Shown piece after piece: positions 8,008-17,052 of a stretch of DNA of 64,000 bases. Numbering within the stretch: position 1 is the first letter of the stretch; each line of letters starts with the position of its first letter. The notes beneath the pieces are model-generated. The model made no database searches and had not been told where the DNA came from. It was given only the letters and a program-made list of their open reading frames with translations. The DNA comes from Shinella granuli (GTDB taxonomy: Bacteria > Pseudomonadota > Alphaproteobacteria > Rhizobiales > Rhizobiaceae): NCBI RefSeq assembly GCF_004341885.1, contig NZ_SLVX01000015.1, forward strand, positions 1 to 64,000. The letters are read 5' to 3'. Position numbers and translations under genes: made by a program.

Positions 8008-10596
8008 CTAGCGGGTGACGGCGCGGCGGACCTCGTTCTGGAGGTCGCGTGCATTGCCGCCCTGGTGGCGCCATTCCTGGCGCTGGACGAATTCCGGAAT
8101 GGCGCCTGCCGGCATGGGCCGGGCGAGCGCATAGCCCTGCAGGATGTCGCAGCCGAGATCGCGCATGATGGCGACATGGGCCGACGTCTCGACGCCTTCG
8201 GCCACCACCTCGATGTTCAGCGAGCGGCCGATCTCGACGATGGTGCCGACGAGCTTGCGCTGGCCGGGCGAGCGGCTGACCGGCTTGACGAGCTGCCGGT
8301 CGATCTTCAGCCGGCGCGGCGAGAGCTTCATCAGGCTGATGATCGAGGCATGGCCGGTGCCGAAATCGTCTATCTCGATATCGATGCCGAGCTTGCGCAT
8401 CTCGGCGAGGTTTTCCAGCACGGTGCGGTCGCAATCGTCGAGGAAGATCGATTCCAGGAGTTCGAAGGACAGGGATTTCGGGCGGATGGCCAGCGTTTGC
8501 AGCGAGCGGGCCAGCTCCGGATCGTGCAGGCGCTTGGAGGAGACGTTGACCGAGATCTTCTCGATGCCGAGGTCGAGCGCCTGCCAGCAGGCATAGTCGG
8601 CAAGCGATTTTTCGAGCACGATGCGGTCTATCATCGCCACGCAGTCGAGATCCTCGGCGATCTTCAGGAAGGTGTCGGGCGCGAGGATGCCGCGGGTCGG
8701 GTGGTCCCAGCGCGCCAGCGTCTCGACGCCGACGACGTCGAGCGTGCGGGCACAGAACTGCGGCTGATAGTAGGGCAGGAAGCGCTGCTGCTCGATGCCC
8801 GTGAGGATTTCGTCGGCCGTCTTCTTGTTGACGATGATCTGTGCCTGGAAATCGCTGGTGAAGAATTCATGCCGGCTGCGCCCGCGGTTCTTGGCGCGAT
8901 AGAGCGCGAGATCGGCATTGACGAGGAGCTGCTTGGCATCGATGGCGTCGCCCGACTGGCTGGCGATGCCGACGCTCGCGCCGAAGCGGCAGATATGGCC
9001 GTTGAAGGTGACGGGCTTGCGCATCGCCGCCACGATCGCCTCGGCGAGCATGGCGAGGTTGCGTCCGGCCGAGCCGGTCGACAGGAAGACGAACTCGTCG
9101 CCGCCGATGCGGGCGACGAAATCACCGGGGCCTTTCAGCTCATTGAGCACGCCGGCGGCGTGGACGAGCATCTGGTCGCCGGCAAGATGCCCGAGCGTGT
9201 CGTTGATCTCCTTGAAGCGATCGAGATCGATATGCAGCACGGCAAGGCGGCTGCCGCTCTGCTTTGCCTCCCGTGCGGCCGCCTCGATGGCGGCGTCGAG
9301 ATAACGGCGGTTCGGCAGGCCGGTCAGGTGATCGTGCAGGGCCGTGTATTCGATGCGTGCCCGGGCGGCCTCCAGTTCGGCATTGCGCGCTTCCGCCAGC
9401 TCCTTGGCATGCTGCAGCTCCTCCTGGAGCCGCATGTCGTCGGTGATGTCCCAGTTCACGCCGATGAGGCGCGGCGCGCCTGCCATGTCGACATAGGGGG
9501 CCGCGCGGCTGCGGATATGGCGGATTTCGCCATCGCCGCGGATGATGCGGAACTCGTTGGCGAAATCCTGGCTGCGGAAGAGGCTGTCGCTGACCTTTGC
9601 CTTTGCCTTCGACTGGTCCTGCGGATGAAGCGCCCGTTCCCAGGTGCCTGCGTCCGGCTTTTCCGTCACGCCGTACATCTCGATCATGCGATTGTCCCAG
9701 CGCACGTCGCCGGTTTGCAGGTTGACATCGAAGACGCCGATGCGCGAGACGCCGAGGGCCAGTTCCAGCCGGCGGGAGAGCTGGGCGAGGCGCTCTTCCG
9801 CCTCCTTGCGCTCGGTTATGTCCGTGTCGGTGCCGGCGATGCGGCTCGGCTTGCCGTCCGGCCCGTAGTCGACGACGGCGCCGCGGCTCTCGATCCAGAC
9901 GAAGTGACCGTCCTTGTGACGCTCGCGATAGGAGAACACGTTGAACGGCGTCTGGCCGGTTTCCTGCTTGTGGATCTCCTCCAGGACATGCGCCCGGTCG
10001 TCGGGATGCACGCATTGAAGCCAGTCCTCCAGGGAGGATTCGATGGGGTCGTCCGGCTGCAGGCCGCGGATCGCCCGCCACTGGCGGGAATAGAAGAGGT
10101 CGCCGCGGGCGAAATCATGGTCCCAGACGCCTTGGCCGGCGGATTCGAGCGCATGGTTCCAGCGGCTTTCGCGCTCCGCCAGTTCGAGCGCGTTGCGCTT
10201 GCGCTCGTCGATGTCGGTGGTCTGGATGAGGAGGGCGGGCGCTGGCGGCTCGCCGGGCAGGACCGGCGCCTCGACGAAGGATGCCAGCACCCAGAATTCG
10301 GTGCCATCGGGCCGCTGCAGGCGGATTTCCCACGGCGCCTGTTCGGCAGGGCCCGGACGCATCGCAAAGGCGATGACGGCGCGGTCCTTGGGCGAGACGC
10401 AATCGGGGAACGGAGGAAGGGTGGAGGGGCAGGAGACGCCGAAGGGCCGCAGGAACGCCCCGTTCGCCTCGAGGATGCGCCCCTCGGCATCAAGCGCGGC
10501 GAAGCCGAATCCGGACCGCGCAAAAAGCCGGCGATAAAACGGCTCGCGCTCCGTTTCATGCACGGCAATGGAGGTCGAACCGGATGGTTTGGCCAT
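8008..10596 (-). CDS. PAS-PAS-PAS-GGDEF-EAL cyclic-di-GMP protein
   Basis: About 862 residues from the ATG at 10596; a TTG at 10623 is an alternative. Three PAS domains (about 20-130, 145-265, 285-400), a short coiled linker, then GGDEF (about 430-590) and EAL (about 600-845). The cyclase motif is intact (RIGGDEFVFL), but the position of the Arg in the RxxD inhibitory site is Gly (GPGD). In the phosphodiesterase domain the signature reads ETL rather than EAL, while the other metal and catalytic residues are visible: NVSSKRL, DDFGTGHAS, LKIDRQLVK and VAEGVET. Both activities are therefore plausible. No membrane segment is seen, so it is likely a cytosolic redox or ligand sensor. Confidence 0.93.
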   Translation of the reverse strand: MAKPSGSTSIAVHETEREPFYRRLFARSGFGFAALDAEGRILEANGAFLRPFGVSCPSTLPPFPDCVSPKDRAVIAFAMRPGPAEQAPWEIRLQRPDGTEFWVLASFVEAPVLPGEPPAPALLIQTTDIDERKRNALELAERESRWNHALESAGQGVWDHDFARGDLFYSRQWRAIRGLQPDDPIESSLEDWLQCVHPDDRAHVLEEIHKQETGQTPFNVFSYRERHKDGHFVWIESRGAVVDYGPDGKPSRIAGTDTDITERKEAEERLAQLSRRLELALGVSRIGVFDVNLQTGDVRWDNRMIEMYGVTEKPDAGTWERALHPQDQSKAKAKVSDSLFRSQDFANEFRIIRGDGEIRHIRSRAAPYVDMAGAPRLIGVNWDITDDMRLQEELQHAKELAEARNAELEAARARIEYTALHDHLTGLPNRRYLDAAIEAAAREAKQSGSRLAVLHIDLDRFKEINDTLGHLAGDQMLVHAAGVLNELKGPGDFVARIGGDEFVFLSTGSAGRNLAMLAEAIVAAMRKPVTFNGHICRFGASVGIASQSGDAIDAKQLLVNADLALYRAKNRGRSRHEFFTSDFQAQIIVNKKTADEILTGIEQQRFLPYYQPQFCARTLDVVGVETLARWDHPTRGILAPDTFLKIAEDLDCVAMIDRIVLEKSLADYACWQALDLGIEKISVNVSSKRLHDPELARSLQTLAIRPKSLSFELLESIFLDDCDRTVLENLAEMRKLGIDIEIDDFGTGHASIISLMKLSPRRLKIDRQLVKPVSRSPGQRKLVGTIVEIGRSLNIEVVAEGVETSAHVAIMRDLGCDILQGYALARPMPAGAIPEFVQRQEWRHQGGNARDLQNEVRRAVTR

Positions 10597-10681
10597 GAAA
10601 CGCGGCGCCTGCTTGGAACTCAACGGGGCCAGCGTGCAGGATTTCTATGAAATTCCTCTTAATGAGGCCGGAAGGTGCCCG

Positions 10682-11242
10682 TCATTCGGGCGCCTTGAGC
10701 CGGCTCAGGAACTGGGCGAAGACCATCGTGCCCTCCGGCCAGGGACCATGGCCGGACTCCGTGTTGATATGCCCGGCCTCTCCCGCATCGAGCAGCAGTG
10801 CCCCCCAGGCGGCGGCGATGTCGTCGGCATGCTCGTAGGTGCCGAAGGGATCGTTGCGGCTTGCGACGACGAGCGAGGGGAAGCGGAGCGGCTCGCGCGG
10901 ATAGGGGCCGAAGGTCATCAGGTGCTTCGGCCGGATGCCCTCGTTGGCGACATCGGGCGGCGCGACGAGAAAGGCGCCGGCCACCTTGTTGCCGAGATGC
11001 GGGGCGGCATGGATCGCCGCTGCCACGCCCAGCGAATGGGCGACGAGCACGACGGGGTTGCTGGCGGCCGCGACCTCTTCGATCACGCGTTGCACCCAGT
11101 CCTCGCGCACGGGCTTGGACCATTCGGCCTGCTCGACGCGCCGCGCCGAACCGAGCTTGGACTGCCAGCGGCTCTGCCAATGCTCGGGCCCGGAATTGGT
11201 GTAGCCGGGGATGATGAGGATTTCTGCTTCTGAGGCTTTCAT
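10682..11242 (-). CDS. RBBP9/YdeN-family serine hydrolase
   Basis: A 186-residue alpha/beta hydrolase starting MKASEAEILIIPGYTNSG. The motif IIPGYTNSGPEHWQSRW near the N-terminus, the nucleophile Ser in VLVAHSLGVAAA, and the His in the C-terminal GHINTESGHGPWPEG block are diagnostic of the RBBP9 family. Substrate is unknown, as for most bacterial members. Codons upstream of 11242 (to 11332) look like non-coding leader. A CTTGAC hexamer lies at 11273-11278 on the minus strand, but no good -10 follows. The gene is divergent from the DUF2189 gene. Confidence 0.85.
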   Translation of the reverse strand: MKASEAEILIIPGYTNSGPEHWQSRWQSKLGSARRVEQAEWSKPVREDWVQRVIEEVAAASNPVVLVAHSLGVAAAIHAAPHLGNKVAGAFLVAPPDVANEGIRPKHLMTFGPYPREPLRFPSLVVASRNDPFGTYEHADDIAAAWGALLLDAGEAGHINTESGHGPWPEGTMVFAQFLSRLKAPE

Positions 11243-11413
11243 GCGCCGGCATGTGCGTTCACGAAGTGCTGAAGTCAAGGGGGAGGGACAAATCAACCGG
11301 CCGGGTGTATGATCCGACCCCTTCAATGCCAATCACGGCACGCCCTGGTGGCGGACGATTGCCTTCCATGCGCGCGCGCCAAGACGGTCTCGAACCGGCA
11401 AGGAGGAATTGTC

Positions 11414-12217
11414 ATGGCGACCTTTCATGTGATGGCAGGCCACGATCAGATGGCGGCGCGCCCGGCGATCCGGCGGATCGGCATTTCCGACGTGATGGAT
11501 GCGCTTCGTCGCGGCTTCGACGATTTTCGCGCCAAGCCGTCCCACTATGTCTTCCTCAGCCTCATCTATCCGATCGCGGGCGTGGTGCTCGTCACCTGGA
11601 GTTCCGGCGTCAACATGCTGCCGCTGATCTTTCCGCTGGTGGCCGGTTTTGCGCTGCTCGGACCGTTCTTCGCCATCGGCCTCTACGAGATCAGCCGGCG
11701 GCGCGAGCGCGGCATGGATGCCTCCTGGCGCCATGCGCTGGAGGTGCGCAACTCGCCGGCCCTGCCGTCCATCCTTGCCGTCGGCGCCATGCTGATGGCG
11801 CTGTTCATCGCCTGGCTGGTCTTCGCGCAACTGCTCTATACCAGCCTGTTCGGGCCGGAACCGCCGCAGTCGCTCGCCCTGTTCCTCGCCTCCGTCTTCG
11901 GTTCGGAGAACGGGTTGCTGCTGATGCTAGCCGGCAATGCCATCGGCTTCTGCTTCGCGCTCGTCGTCCTGGCAACGACGGTGGTCACCTTTCCGCTGCT
12001 GCTCGACCGGGATGTCGGCGCCGTGGCGGCCATCGAGACCTCGCTGCGCGCCACTCTGGTGAACCCGGTGCCGGTCGCCTGCTGGGGGCTGATCGTCGCC
12101 GCGCTGCTGGTCGTCGGCTCCGTCTCGGTCTTCGTGGGGCTCGCCGTGATCATGCCGATCCTCGGCCATGCCACCTGGCATCTCTATCGCAAGATTGTCG
12201 TCGACGAGCAGCGATGA
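11414..12217 (+). CDS. DUF2189 integral membrane protein
   Basis: A 267-residue inner-membrane protein with a strong AGGAGG ribosome site just upstream of the ATG at 11414. After a cytosolic N-terminus with the typical RRIGISDVMDALRRGFDDF motif come about six hydrophobic segments (around residues 45-65, 66-90, 115-140, 165-190, 215-240 with variation), ending at HLYRKIV. This matches the DUF2189 family, sometimes annotated as cytochrome-c-oxidase-like without evidence. Function is unknown. It stands alone and converges on the tiny periplasmic protein across a strong hairpin. Confidence 0.87.
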   Translation: MATFHVMAGHDQMAARPAIRRIGISDVMDALRRGFDDFRAKPSHYVFLSLIYPIAGVVLVTWSSGVNMLPLIFPLVAGFALLGPFFAIGLYEISRRRERGMDASWRHALEVRNSPALPSILAVGAMLMALFIAWLVFAQLLYTSLFGPEPPQSLALFLASVFGSENGLLLMLAGNAIGFCFALVVLATTVVTFPLLLDRDVGAVAAIETSLRATLVNPVPVACWGLIVAALLVVGSVSVFVGLAVIMPILGHATWHLYRKIVVDEQR

Positions 12218-12276
12218 CGCCGTTTTGCGGGCGGCACGCGCCAGGAGGAGAGTGCAAGGCCGCCCGTCAGAGGGGA

Positions 12277-12301
12277 GCGATGGCGCCAATGGCGCCATCG
12301 C
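12277..12301. terminator. Perfect 11-bp hairpin between convergent genes
   Basis: GCGATGGCGCC pairs perfectly with GGCGCCATCGC around the loop AAT. It lies between the DUF2189 gene and the small periplasmic gene, so termination in both directions is the simplest reading. Downstream T-tracts are short (CGTTTCC), which lowers confidence in intrinsic termination. Confidence 0.6.
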
Positions 12302-12313
12302 CGTTTCCGGCCC

Positions 12314-12550
12314 TCATCTGTCCAGCGGATAACACCTGTCGGTGGAAAAGGCGCCGTCCTTGAAGCCGATCTGGCAGATGACGACCGTGTCGTCCTTCTC
12401 CAGGAAGACCGCATAGCTTTCGGCGATCGGCGACACATTGATGATGTCGTAGCCGGCGGCCAGGAGTTCGACGACGGATTGCGGTGTCTGTGCCTGCGCC
12501 GTTCCGGCGAAGAAAGCCACGGCAAGAAGCGTGGCGGCAGGAAACCTCAT
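12314..12550 (-). CDS. Small secreted (periplasmic) hypothetical protein
   Basis: A 78-residue precursor. Residues 1-20 form a clear Sec signal peptide (MRFPAATLLAVAFFAGTAQA, cleavage before QTPQ), leaving a mature chain of about 58 residues. Two Cys (VVICQIGF and STDRCYPLD) could form a disulfide in the periplasm. No family is recognised with confidence; short rhizobial proteins of this architecture are common. It appears monocistronic, upstream of the purB terminator region. Confidence 0.75.
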   Translation of the reverse strand: MRFPAATLLAVAFFAGTAQAQTPQSVVELLAAGYDIINVSPIAESYAVFLEKDDTVVICQIGFKDGAFSTDRCYPLDR

Positions 12551-12610
12551 GTTCAGCCCCCCAGGAAGGCGTGCGCCATTGCACGCAAGGGAAGTCTAAT
12601 ACAGAAGGGC

Positions 12611-12637
12611 CGGCCGGCGAAGAGGCTTCGCCGGCCG
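12611..12637. terminator. 12-bp hairpin downstream of purB
   Basis: CGGCCGGCGAAG pairs perfectly with CTTCGCCGGCCG around a three-base loop AGG, 17 bases after the purB stop. It has no classical T-run on the minus strand (GCCCTTCTG follows) but great stem stability. Likely marks the end of the purB transcript. Confidence 0.65.
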
Positions 12638-12653
12638 ATCGCGAAAGCGTGGG

Positions 12654-13961
12654 TTACACGGTGCCGAAGACGCGGCGGAAGATCGTGTCGACGTGCTTGG
12701 TGTGGTAGCCGAGATCGAATTTTTCGCGGATCTGCTCCTCGGAAAGGGCGGCGCGCACCTCGGCGTCGGCCAGCAGTTCTTCCAGGAAGTCCTTGCCCTG
12801 TTCCCAGACCTTCATGGCGTTGCGCTGCACGAGGCGGTAGGAATCCTCGCGCGAAACGCCGGCTTGCGTAAGGGCAAGCAGGACGCGCTGCGAGTGAACG
12901 AGGCCGCGGAACTTGTTGAGATTCTTCATCATGTTGTCCGGATAGATCACCAGCTTCTCGATGATGCCGGCAAGCCGGTTCAGCGCGAAGTCGAGCGTGA
13001 TCGTCGTATCCGGGCCGATGCCGCGCTCGACGCTGGAATGGGAGATGTCGCGCTCGTGCCAGAGCGCCACGTTCTCCATGGCCGGGGTGACGGCCATGCG
13101 CACGAGGCGGGCGAGGCCCGTCAGGTTTTCCGTCAGCACCGGGTTGCGCTTGTGCGGCATGGCGGACGAGCCCTTCTGGCCGGGCGAGAAGAATTCCTCC
13201 GCTTCCAGCACTTCCGTGCGCTGCATGTGGCGGATCTCGATCGCGACGTTCTCGATGGACGATGCGATGACGCCGAGCGTGGCGAAGAACATGGCGTGGC
13301 GGTCGCGGGGGATGACCTGCGTGGAGACCGGCTCGGGCACGAGGCCGAGCTTGGCGCAGACATGTTCCTCGACGCGCGGGTCGATATTGGCGAAGGTGCC
13401 GACGGCGCCGGAGATCGCGCCCGTGGCGATTTCCGCGCGGGCGGCGACGAGGCGGGCGCGGCCCCGGTCCATCTCGGCGTAGAAGCGGGCGAGCGTCAGG
13501 CCCATCGTCGTCGGCTCGGCATGGATGCCGTGGCTGCGGCCGATGCGGATCGTGTCCTTGTGCTCGAAGGCGCGGGCCTTCAGCGCGGCGAGCACGCGGT
13601 CCATGCCGGCAAGCAGGATGTCGGCGGCGCGCACGAGCTGGATGTTGAAGGTCGTGTCGAGCACGTCGGAGGAGGTCATGCCCTGGTGCACGAAGCGGCT
13701 GTCCGGGCCGACGAATTCGGCGAGGTGCGTCAGGAAGGCGATGACGTCATGCTTGGTGACGGCCTCGATCTCGTCGATGCGGGCGACGTCGAATTCGGCC
13801 TTGCCGCCCTTCTCCCAGATCGTCTCGGCGGCCGATTTCGGGATGACGCCGAGCTCGGCGAGCGCATCGCAGGCATGGGCTTCGATTTCGAACCAGATGC
13901 GGAACTTCGTTTCGGGCGACCAGATGGCGACCATGTCCGGTCGGGAATAGCGAGGGATCAT
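12654..13961 (-). CDS. purB: Adenylosuccinate lyase
   Basis: A 435-residue member of the fumarase/aspartase superfamily. It cleaves SAICAR to AICAR and adenylosuccinate to AMP. The N-terminal IPRYSRPDMVAIW is family-typical; the helical core carries TSSDVLDTT and the signature loop GSSAMPHKRNPVL with the mobile catalytic Ser. Length is as expected for the alphaproteobacterial type. It is the fourth purine locus in this window and is transcribed alone, followed by a strong hairpin. Confidence 0.97.
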   Translation of the reverse strand: MIPRYSRPDMVAIWSPETKFRIWFEIEAHACDALAELGVIPKSAAETIWEKGGKAEFDVARIDEIEAVTKHDVIAFLTHLAEFVGPDSRFVHQGMTSSDVLDTTFNIQLVRAADILLAGMDRVLAALKARAFEHKDTIRIGRSHGIHAEPTTMGLTLARFYAEMDRGRARLVAARAEIATGAISGAVGTFANIDPRVEEHVCAKLGLVPEPVSTQVIPRDRHAMFFATLGVIASSIENVAIEIRHMQRTEVLEAEEFFSPGQKGSSAMPHKRNPVLTENLTGLARLVRMAVTPAMENVALWHERDISHSSVERGIGPDTTITLDFALNRLAGIIEKLVIYPDNMMKNLNKFRGLVHSQRVLLALTQAGVSREDSYRLVQRNAMKVWEQGKDFLEELLADAEVRAALSEEQIREKFDLGYHTKHVDTIFRRVFGTV

Positions 13962-14025
13962 CGGCTCTTGGCTTTCCTTGGCAGGGTGGGAATTGCCGCC
14001 GCTTTAGCAAAGATGGCCGGCAAGC

Positions 14026-14568
14026 TCAACGGATGGATCGGGGGATGGATCGGGAGAGCCACAGGCTGGCGCCTGCAACGACGGGCAATCCGACCGGCAG
14101 GTACAGGCTGAGGCCCATGACGAGGAACTGGTAGACGGCCCCGGCAATGGTGAAGACGAACTGGTAGATCCAGATGCGCGTGCCGGGCGCATGGTGCCAT
14201 TGCGCGTAGAACAGCCGGTAGTCCAGGGCGAAGAGGAAGGCCGTCACGGCGATGGTGCCGAGGCTGAGCAGCGCGAAATGGGCGGCAAAGCGGGTTTCGA
14301 ACGGCCGGTGGCGGGTGAGGAACCGCGCCAGCGGCAGGGCGAGGGGCCAGGCGACAAGGCCGCCGGCAAAATAGATTACGAGGATCCGCACGAGCTGGAA
14401 GTTTTCGGCGCGCCCCTGCAGCGTCAGCGACAGAAGGGCGCCGGCCGCCATCAGCGCGCCCCAGCCGAGGGCGCCGCCGAGACAGACCGGCAGCGACGGG
14501 AAGATCGGCGCGGACGGCTGCCGCCTTGCGGCATCAGGCCCGTCCCGTCCCGTCGCGGCCAGCTCCAT
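14026..14568 (-). CDS. Small integral membrane protein, family unknown
   Basis: A 180-residue protein with four hydrophobic segments: about 28-50 (LGGALGWGALMAAGALLSL), 60-82 (LVRILVIYFAGGLVAWPLAL), 94-115 and 133-170 (the last probably two helices). No enzyme motif is visible. The stop of the upstream DUF2259 gene lies 3 bases before its ATG, so the two are probably co-translated, with rpe at the head of the unit. The first 25 residues are Ala/Arg-rich and an internal start is possible. Confidence 0.65.
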   Translation of the reverse strand: MELAATGRDGPDAARRQPSAPIFPSLPVCLGGALGWGALMAAGALLSLTLQGRAENFQLVRILVIYFAGGLVAWPLALPLARFLTRHRPFETRFAAHFALLSLGTIAVTAFLFALDYRLFYAQWHHAPGTRIWIYQFVFTIAGAVYQFLVMGLSLYLPVGLPVVAGASLWLSRSIPRSIR

Positions 14569-14570
14569 GG

Positions 14571-15305
14571 TCAGGGCCGGAAGGGCACGGCGATCCAGCG
14601 GCCGTCGCTGCCCTCGAAGCCGAAGCTGCGCAACAGGACGAGCGCGACATGGACCGGGTCGCCGTCGATCGGATTGAAGGTGAACGCGCCGGAAACCTGA
14701 TAGGAAAGCGGGCAGGCGCGGCTGTCGGGCACGTGCGCATCCTCATGCAACACCGTGTCGGCCGCTTCGCCGTCGCGCCTGACGAGCGTCAGGCGGAATC
14801 CCTTGCCGCCCTCCGGCGTGATGTCACGGCACTTTTCGGAGCGCGCCAGCGGGATTTCCTCCAGCGCGAGGGCGAAGCTGCCGCCCGGCGTCGGTTCGAT
14901 GGCGTGCTGCAGATATTCTATGCGGCTCCTGTCGGCGCCGACTTCGCCCATCGGGTTGAAGGCGGCCATCACGCCGGGATGGGAGAGCACCTTGTGCGTC
15001 TCGATCAGCGCCCCGGCCTTGTCGCGGCTTTGCGCGCGCGCCTGGGCGATATCCGCCGCTTCGTCGTCGATCCGCACGCGGATCGGCGTGCCCGAGAGAT
15101 AGGCGTCCTTTTCCGTGTCGATGAAATAGACGTTGGAATAGGGAAAGCCCGAGCCGTCCTGGACGCCGAATTCCTCGAAGGCGTAGACCTTGCCGTCCGG
15201 CGAGAAGCCGAGCGACTGGAAGGTGGAGAAATCGCCGGCCGTGGCCGCGCTCGCCGCCAGCAGGCATGCCGCAAGGGCGCTTGCCGCCTTCCGCAACATC
15301 GTCAC
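14571..15305 (-). CDS. DUF2259 exported protein
   Basis: A 244-residue precursor with a signal peptide ([22 protein letters not shown]). The mature start [20 protein letters not shown] and the following [18 protein letters not shown] block are typical of DUF2259, a family of predicted secreted proteins of unknown function. I prefer the GTG at 15305, which overlaps the rpe stop by 4 bases (GTGA); an ATG at 15299 is equally consistent with the signal peptide. Cys residues in the mature part ([15 protein letters not shown]) could form a disulfide. Likely periplasmic. Confidence 0.82.
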   Translation of the reverse strand: MTMLRKAASALAACLLAASAATAGDFSTFQSLGFSPDGKVYAFEEFGVQDGSGFPYSNVYFIDTEKDAYLSGTPIRVRIDDEAADIAQARAQSRDKAGALIETHKVLSHPGVMAAFNPMGEVGADRSRIEYLQHAIEPTPGGSFALALEEIPLARSEKCRDITPEGGKGFRLTLVRRDGEAADTVLHEDAHVPDSRACPLSYQVSGAFTFNPIDGDPVHVALVLLRSFGFEGSDGRWIAVPFRP

Positions 15306-15979
15306 GCCCGCGCCCCCTCCGCATTGCTGCGCAGAGTGTCGATGGTTTTGCGATAGGCGTCAACATGACCGCCGCTGAAGATCGCCGAGCCCGCGACGAA
15401 GACATTGGCGCCGGCCGCGGCGGGCAGGGCGATCGTATCGACGGCGATGCCGCCGTCGACCTCAATGTCGATCGGCCGGTCGCCGACCATTTTCCGAACG
15501 CGGCGCAGTTTTTCCTGCATGGCCGGGATGAACTTCTGGCCGCCGAAGCCGGGATTGACCGTCATGACGAGGATGAGGTCGATCTTGTCGAGCAGGTAGT
15601 CCAGCACGCTTTCCGAGGTGGCGGGGTTGATCGACACGCCGGCGCGCTTGCCGAGTGCGCGGATCGCCTGCAGCGAGCGGTCGAGATGCGGGCCGGCCTC
15701 GGCATGCACGGTGATGCCGTCGCAGCCGGCCTTCGCGAAGGCTTCGAGATAGGGATCGGCGGGCGCGATCATCAGGTGGCAATCGAAGAAGGCGTCGGTG
15801 TGCGGGCGCAGCGCCTTGATGACATCGGGACCGAAGGAGATGTTCGGCACGAAATGGCCGTCCATGATGTCGAGATGGATCCAGTCCGCCCCGGCCGAAA
15901 CGACGTCGCGCACTTCCTGACCCAGCTTGGCATAGTCGGCGGCGAGGATGGAGGGCGCGATCCGGATGGGATGGGTCAT
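15302..15979 (-). CDS. rpe: Ribulose-phosphate 3-epimerase
   Basis: A 225-residue TIM-barrel enzyme interconverting ribulose-5-P and xylulose-5-P in the pentose phosphate pathway, which also feeds PRPP for purine synthesis. Diagnostic motifs: [14 protein letters not shown] at the N-terminus, the metal and catalytic [14 protein letters not shown] block, [14 protein letters not shown], and VDGGIAVDT. The start at 15979 has a GGAG ribosome site 7 bases upstream. It heads a three-gene minus-strand unit with DUF2259 and a membrane protein. Confidence 0.97.
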   Translation of the reverse strand: MTHPIRIAPSILAADYAKLGQEVRDVVSAGADWIHLDIMDGHFVPNISFGPDVIKALRPHTDAFFDCHLMIAPADPYLEAFAKAGCDGITVHAEAGPHLDRSLQAIRALGKRAGVSINPATSESVLDYLLDKIDLILVMTVNPGFGGQKFIPAMQEKLRRVRKMVGDRPIDIEVDGGIAVDTIALPAAAGANVFVAGSAIFSGGHVDAYRKTIDTLRSNAEGARA

Positions 15980-16047
15980 GTCAGGCTCCGTCAAGAAGGA
16001 ATTTGGCGTCGCCATACCATTCCCGGCAGGGGGGAACAACGGTCGAA

Positions 16048-17052
16048 TTACCGCAGCGCCCAGCTCGGCAACATGTCGCCGGGCATCGGCGTCGCATCGT
16101 GCACGCCGCGGGCGATGGCGCGGGCCATGGTGGCGGCCGCAGTGGCGCAGAGCGTGATGAAGTCCTCCGGCGCCGGCCGGCGGCCGCTCCTGCCGGTCGA
16201 AAGCGCGAAGACGAGGTCGCCGTCGAGCGGCGTATGGGCCGGCCAGAGGGCACGGGCGAAGCCGTCATGGGCGGCGATCGCCAGCCGCTTGGCCTCGGCC
16301 TTGGTGAGGACCGCATCGGTGGCGATGACGGCGATCGTCGTGTTCTCCGTGCCGGTCGGCCGCCGGGACAGTTTCGTGCGCGGCGTGCGGGCATCCGCTG
16401 GGAAGGGGAAGGGCAGGCCGAGGCCGCCGAATTCGTCCGCCTCCTCGAAGGGCGCCGCCCAGAAATGCCGCGTATCGCCGATGGTGGCGGAGCCGAGCGC
16501 ATTGACCGCGACAAGCGCGCCGATGGTGAAGCCGCCCTCGACGACGCTGGAGGCGGTGCCGAGCCCGCCCTTGCAGGTCGCCGTCAGCGCGCCGGTGCCG
16601 GCGCCGACGCTGCCGGTGGCAAAATCCGCCGTCGCCTCGGCAAGCGCCGCATGGCCGAGCTCGCGATAGGGCGGATAGCGGCCCCAGTCCTTGGCGCCGC
16701 CGTTCATCAGGTCGAAGAGGATGGCGGCCGGCACGATCGGCACGCGGTGCGGGCCGACGGCAAAGCCGCGTCCCCTTTCGCGAAGGCCCGCCTGTACCCC
16801 CGATGCCGCATCGAGCCCGAAGGCCGAGCCGCCGGACAGCACCAGCGCATCGACGGCCTCGACCGTGTTGTGCGGTTCCAGGAGATCGGTCTCGCGCGTG
16901 CCCGGCGCGCCGCCCAGCACCTGCACGGCGGCCGTCGCCGGTTCCTCGCAGAGGACGACGGTGACGCCGGAGCGAAGCACATGATCCGTGGCGTTGCCGA
17001 CCGTGAGCCCGGCGACATCCGTCAGGCGGTTCTTCGGGCCGGGCCGCATCAT
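16048..17052 (-). CDS. P1 family (S58/DmpA-like) peptidase
   Basis: About 334 residues from the tandem ATG at 17052. The family comprises self-processing N-terminal nucleophile aminopeptidases/D-esterases (DmpA, BapA). Recognisable blocks are [16 protein letters not shown] at the N-terminus, [15 protein letters not shown], and [16 protein letters not shown] around the expected autocleavage site, where Thr or Ser becomes the new N-terminal nucleophile. The start overlaps the stop of the upstream substrate-binding protein gene (GAATGATG), so the two are translationally coupled. Substrate is unknown; coupling to a periplasmic-binding protein suggests a role in using an imported peptide or amide, which is inference. 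Confidence 0.88.
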   Translation of the reverse strand: MMRPGPKNRLTDVAGLTVGNATDHVLRSGVTVVLCEEPATAAVQVLGGAPGTRETDLLEPHNTVEAVDALVLSGGSAFGLDAASGVQAGLRERGRGFAVGPHRVPIVPAAILFDLMNGGAKDWGRYPPYRELGHAALAEATADFATGSVGAGTGALTATCKGGLGTASSVVEGGFTIGALVAVNALGSATIGDTRHFWAAPFEEADEFGGLGLPFPFPADARTPRTKLSRRPTGTENTTIAVIATDAVLTKAEAKRLAIAAHDGFARALWPAHTPLDGDLVFALSTGRSGRRPAPEDFITLCATAAATMARAIARGVHDATPMPGDMLPSWALR

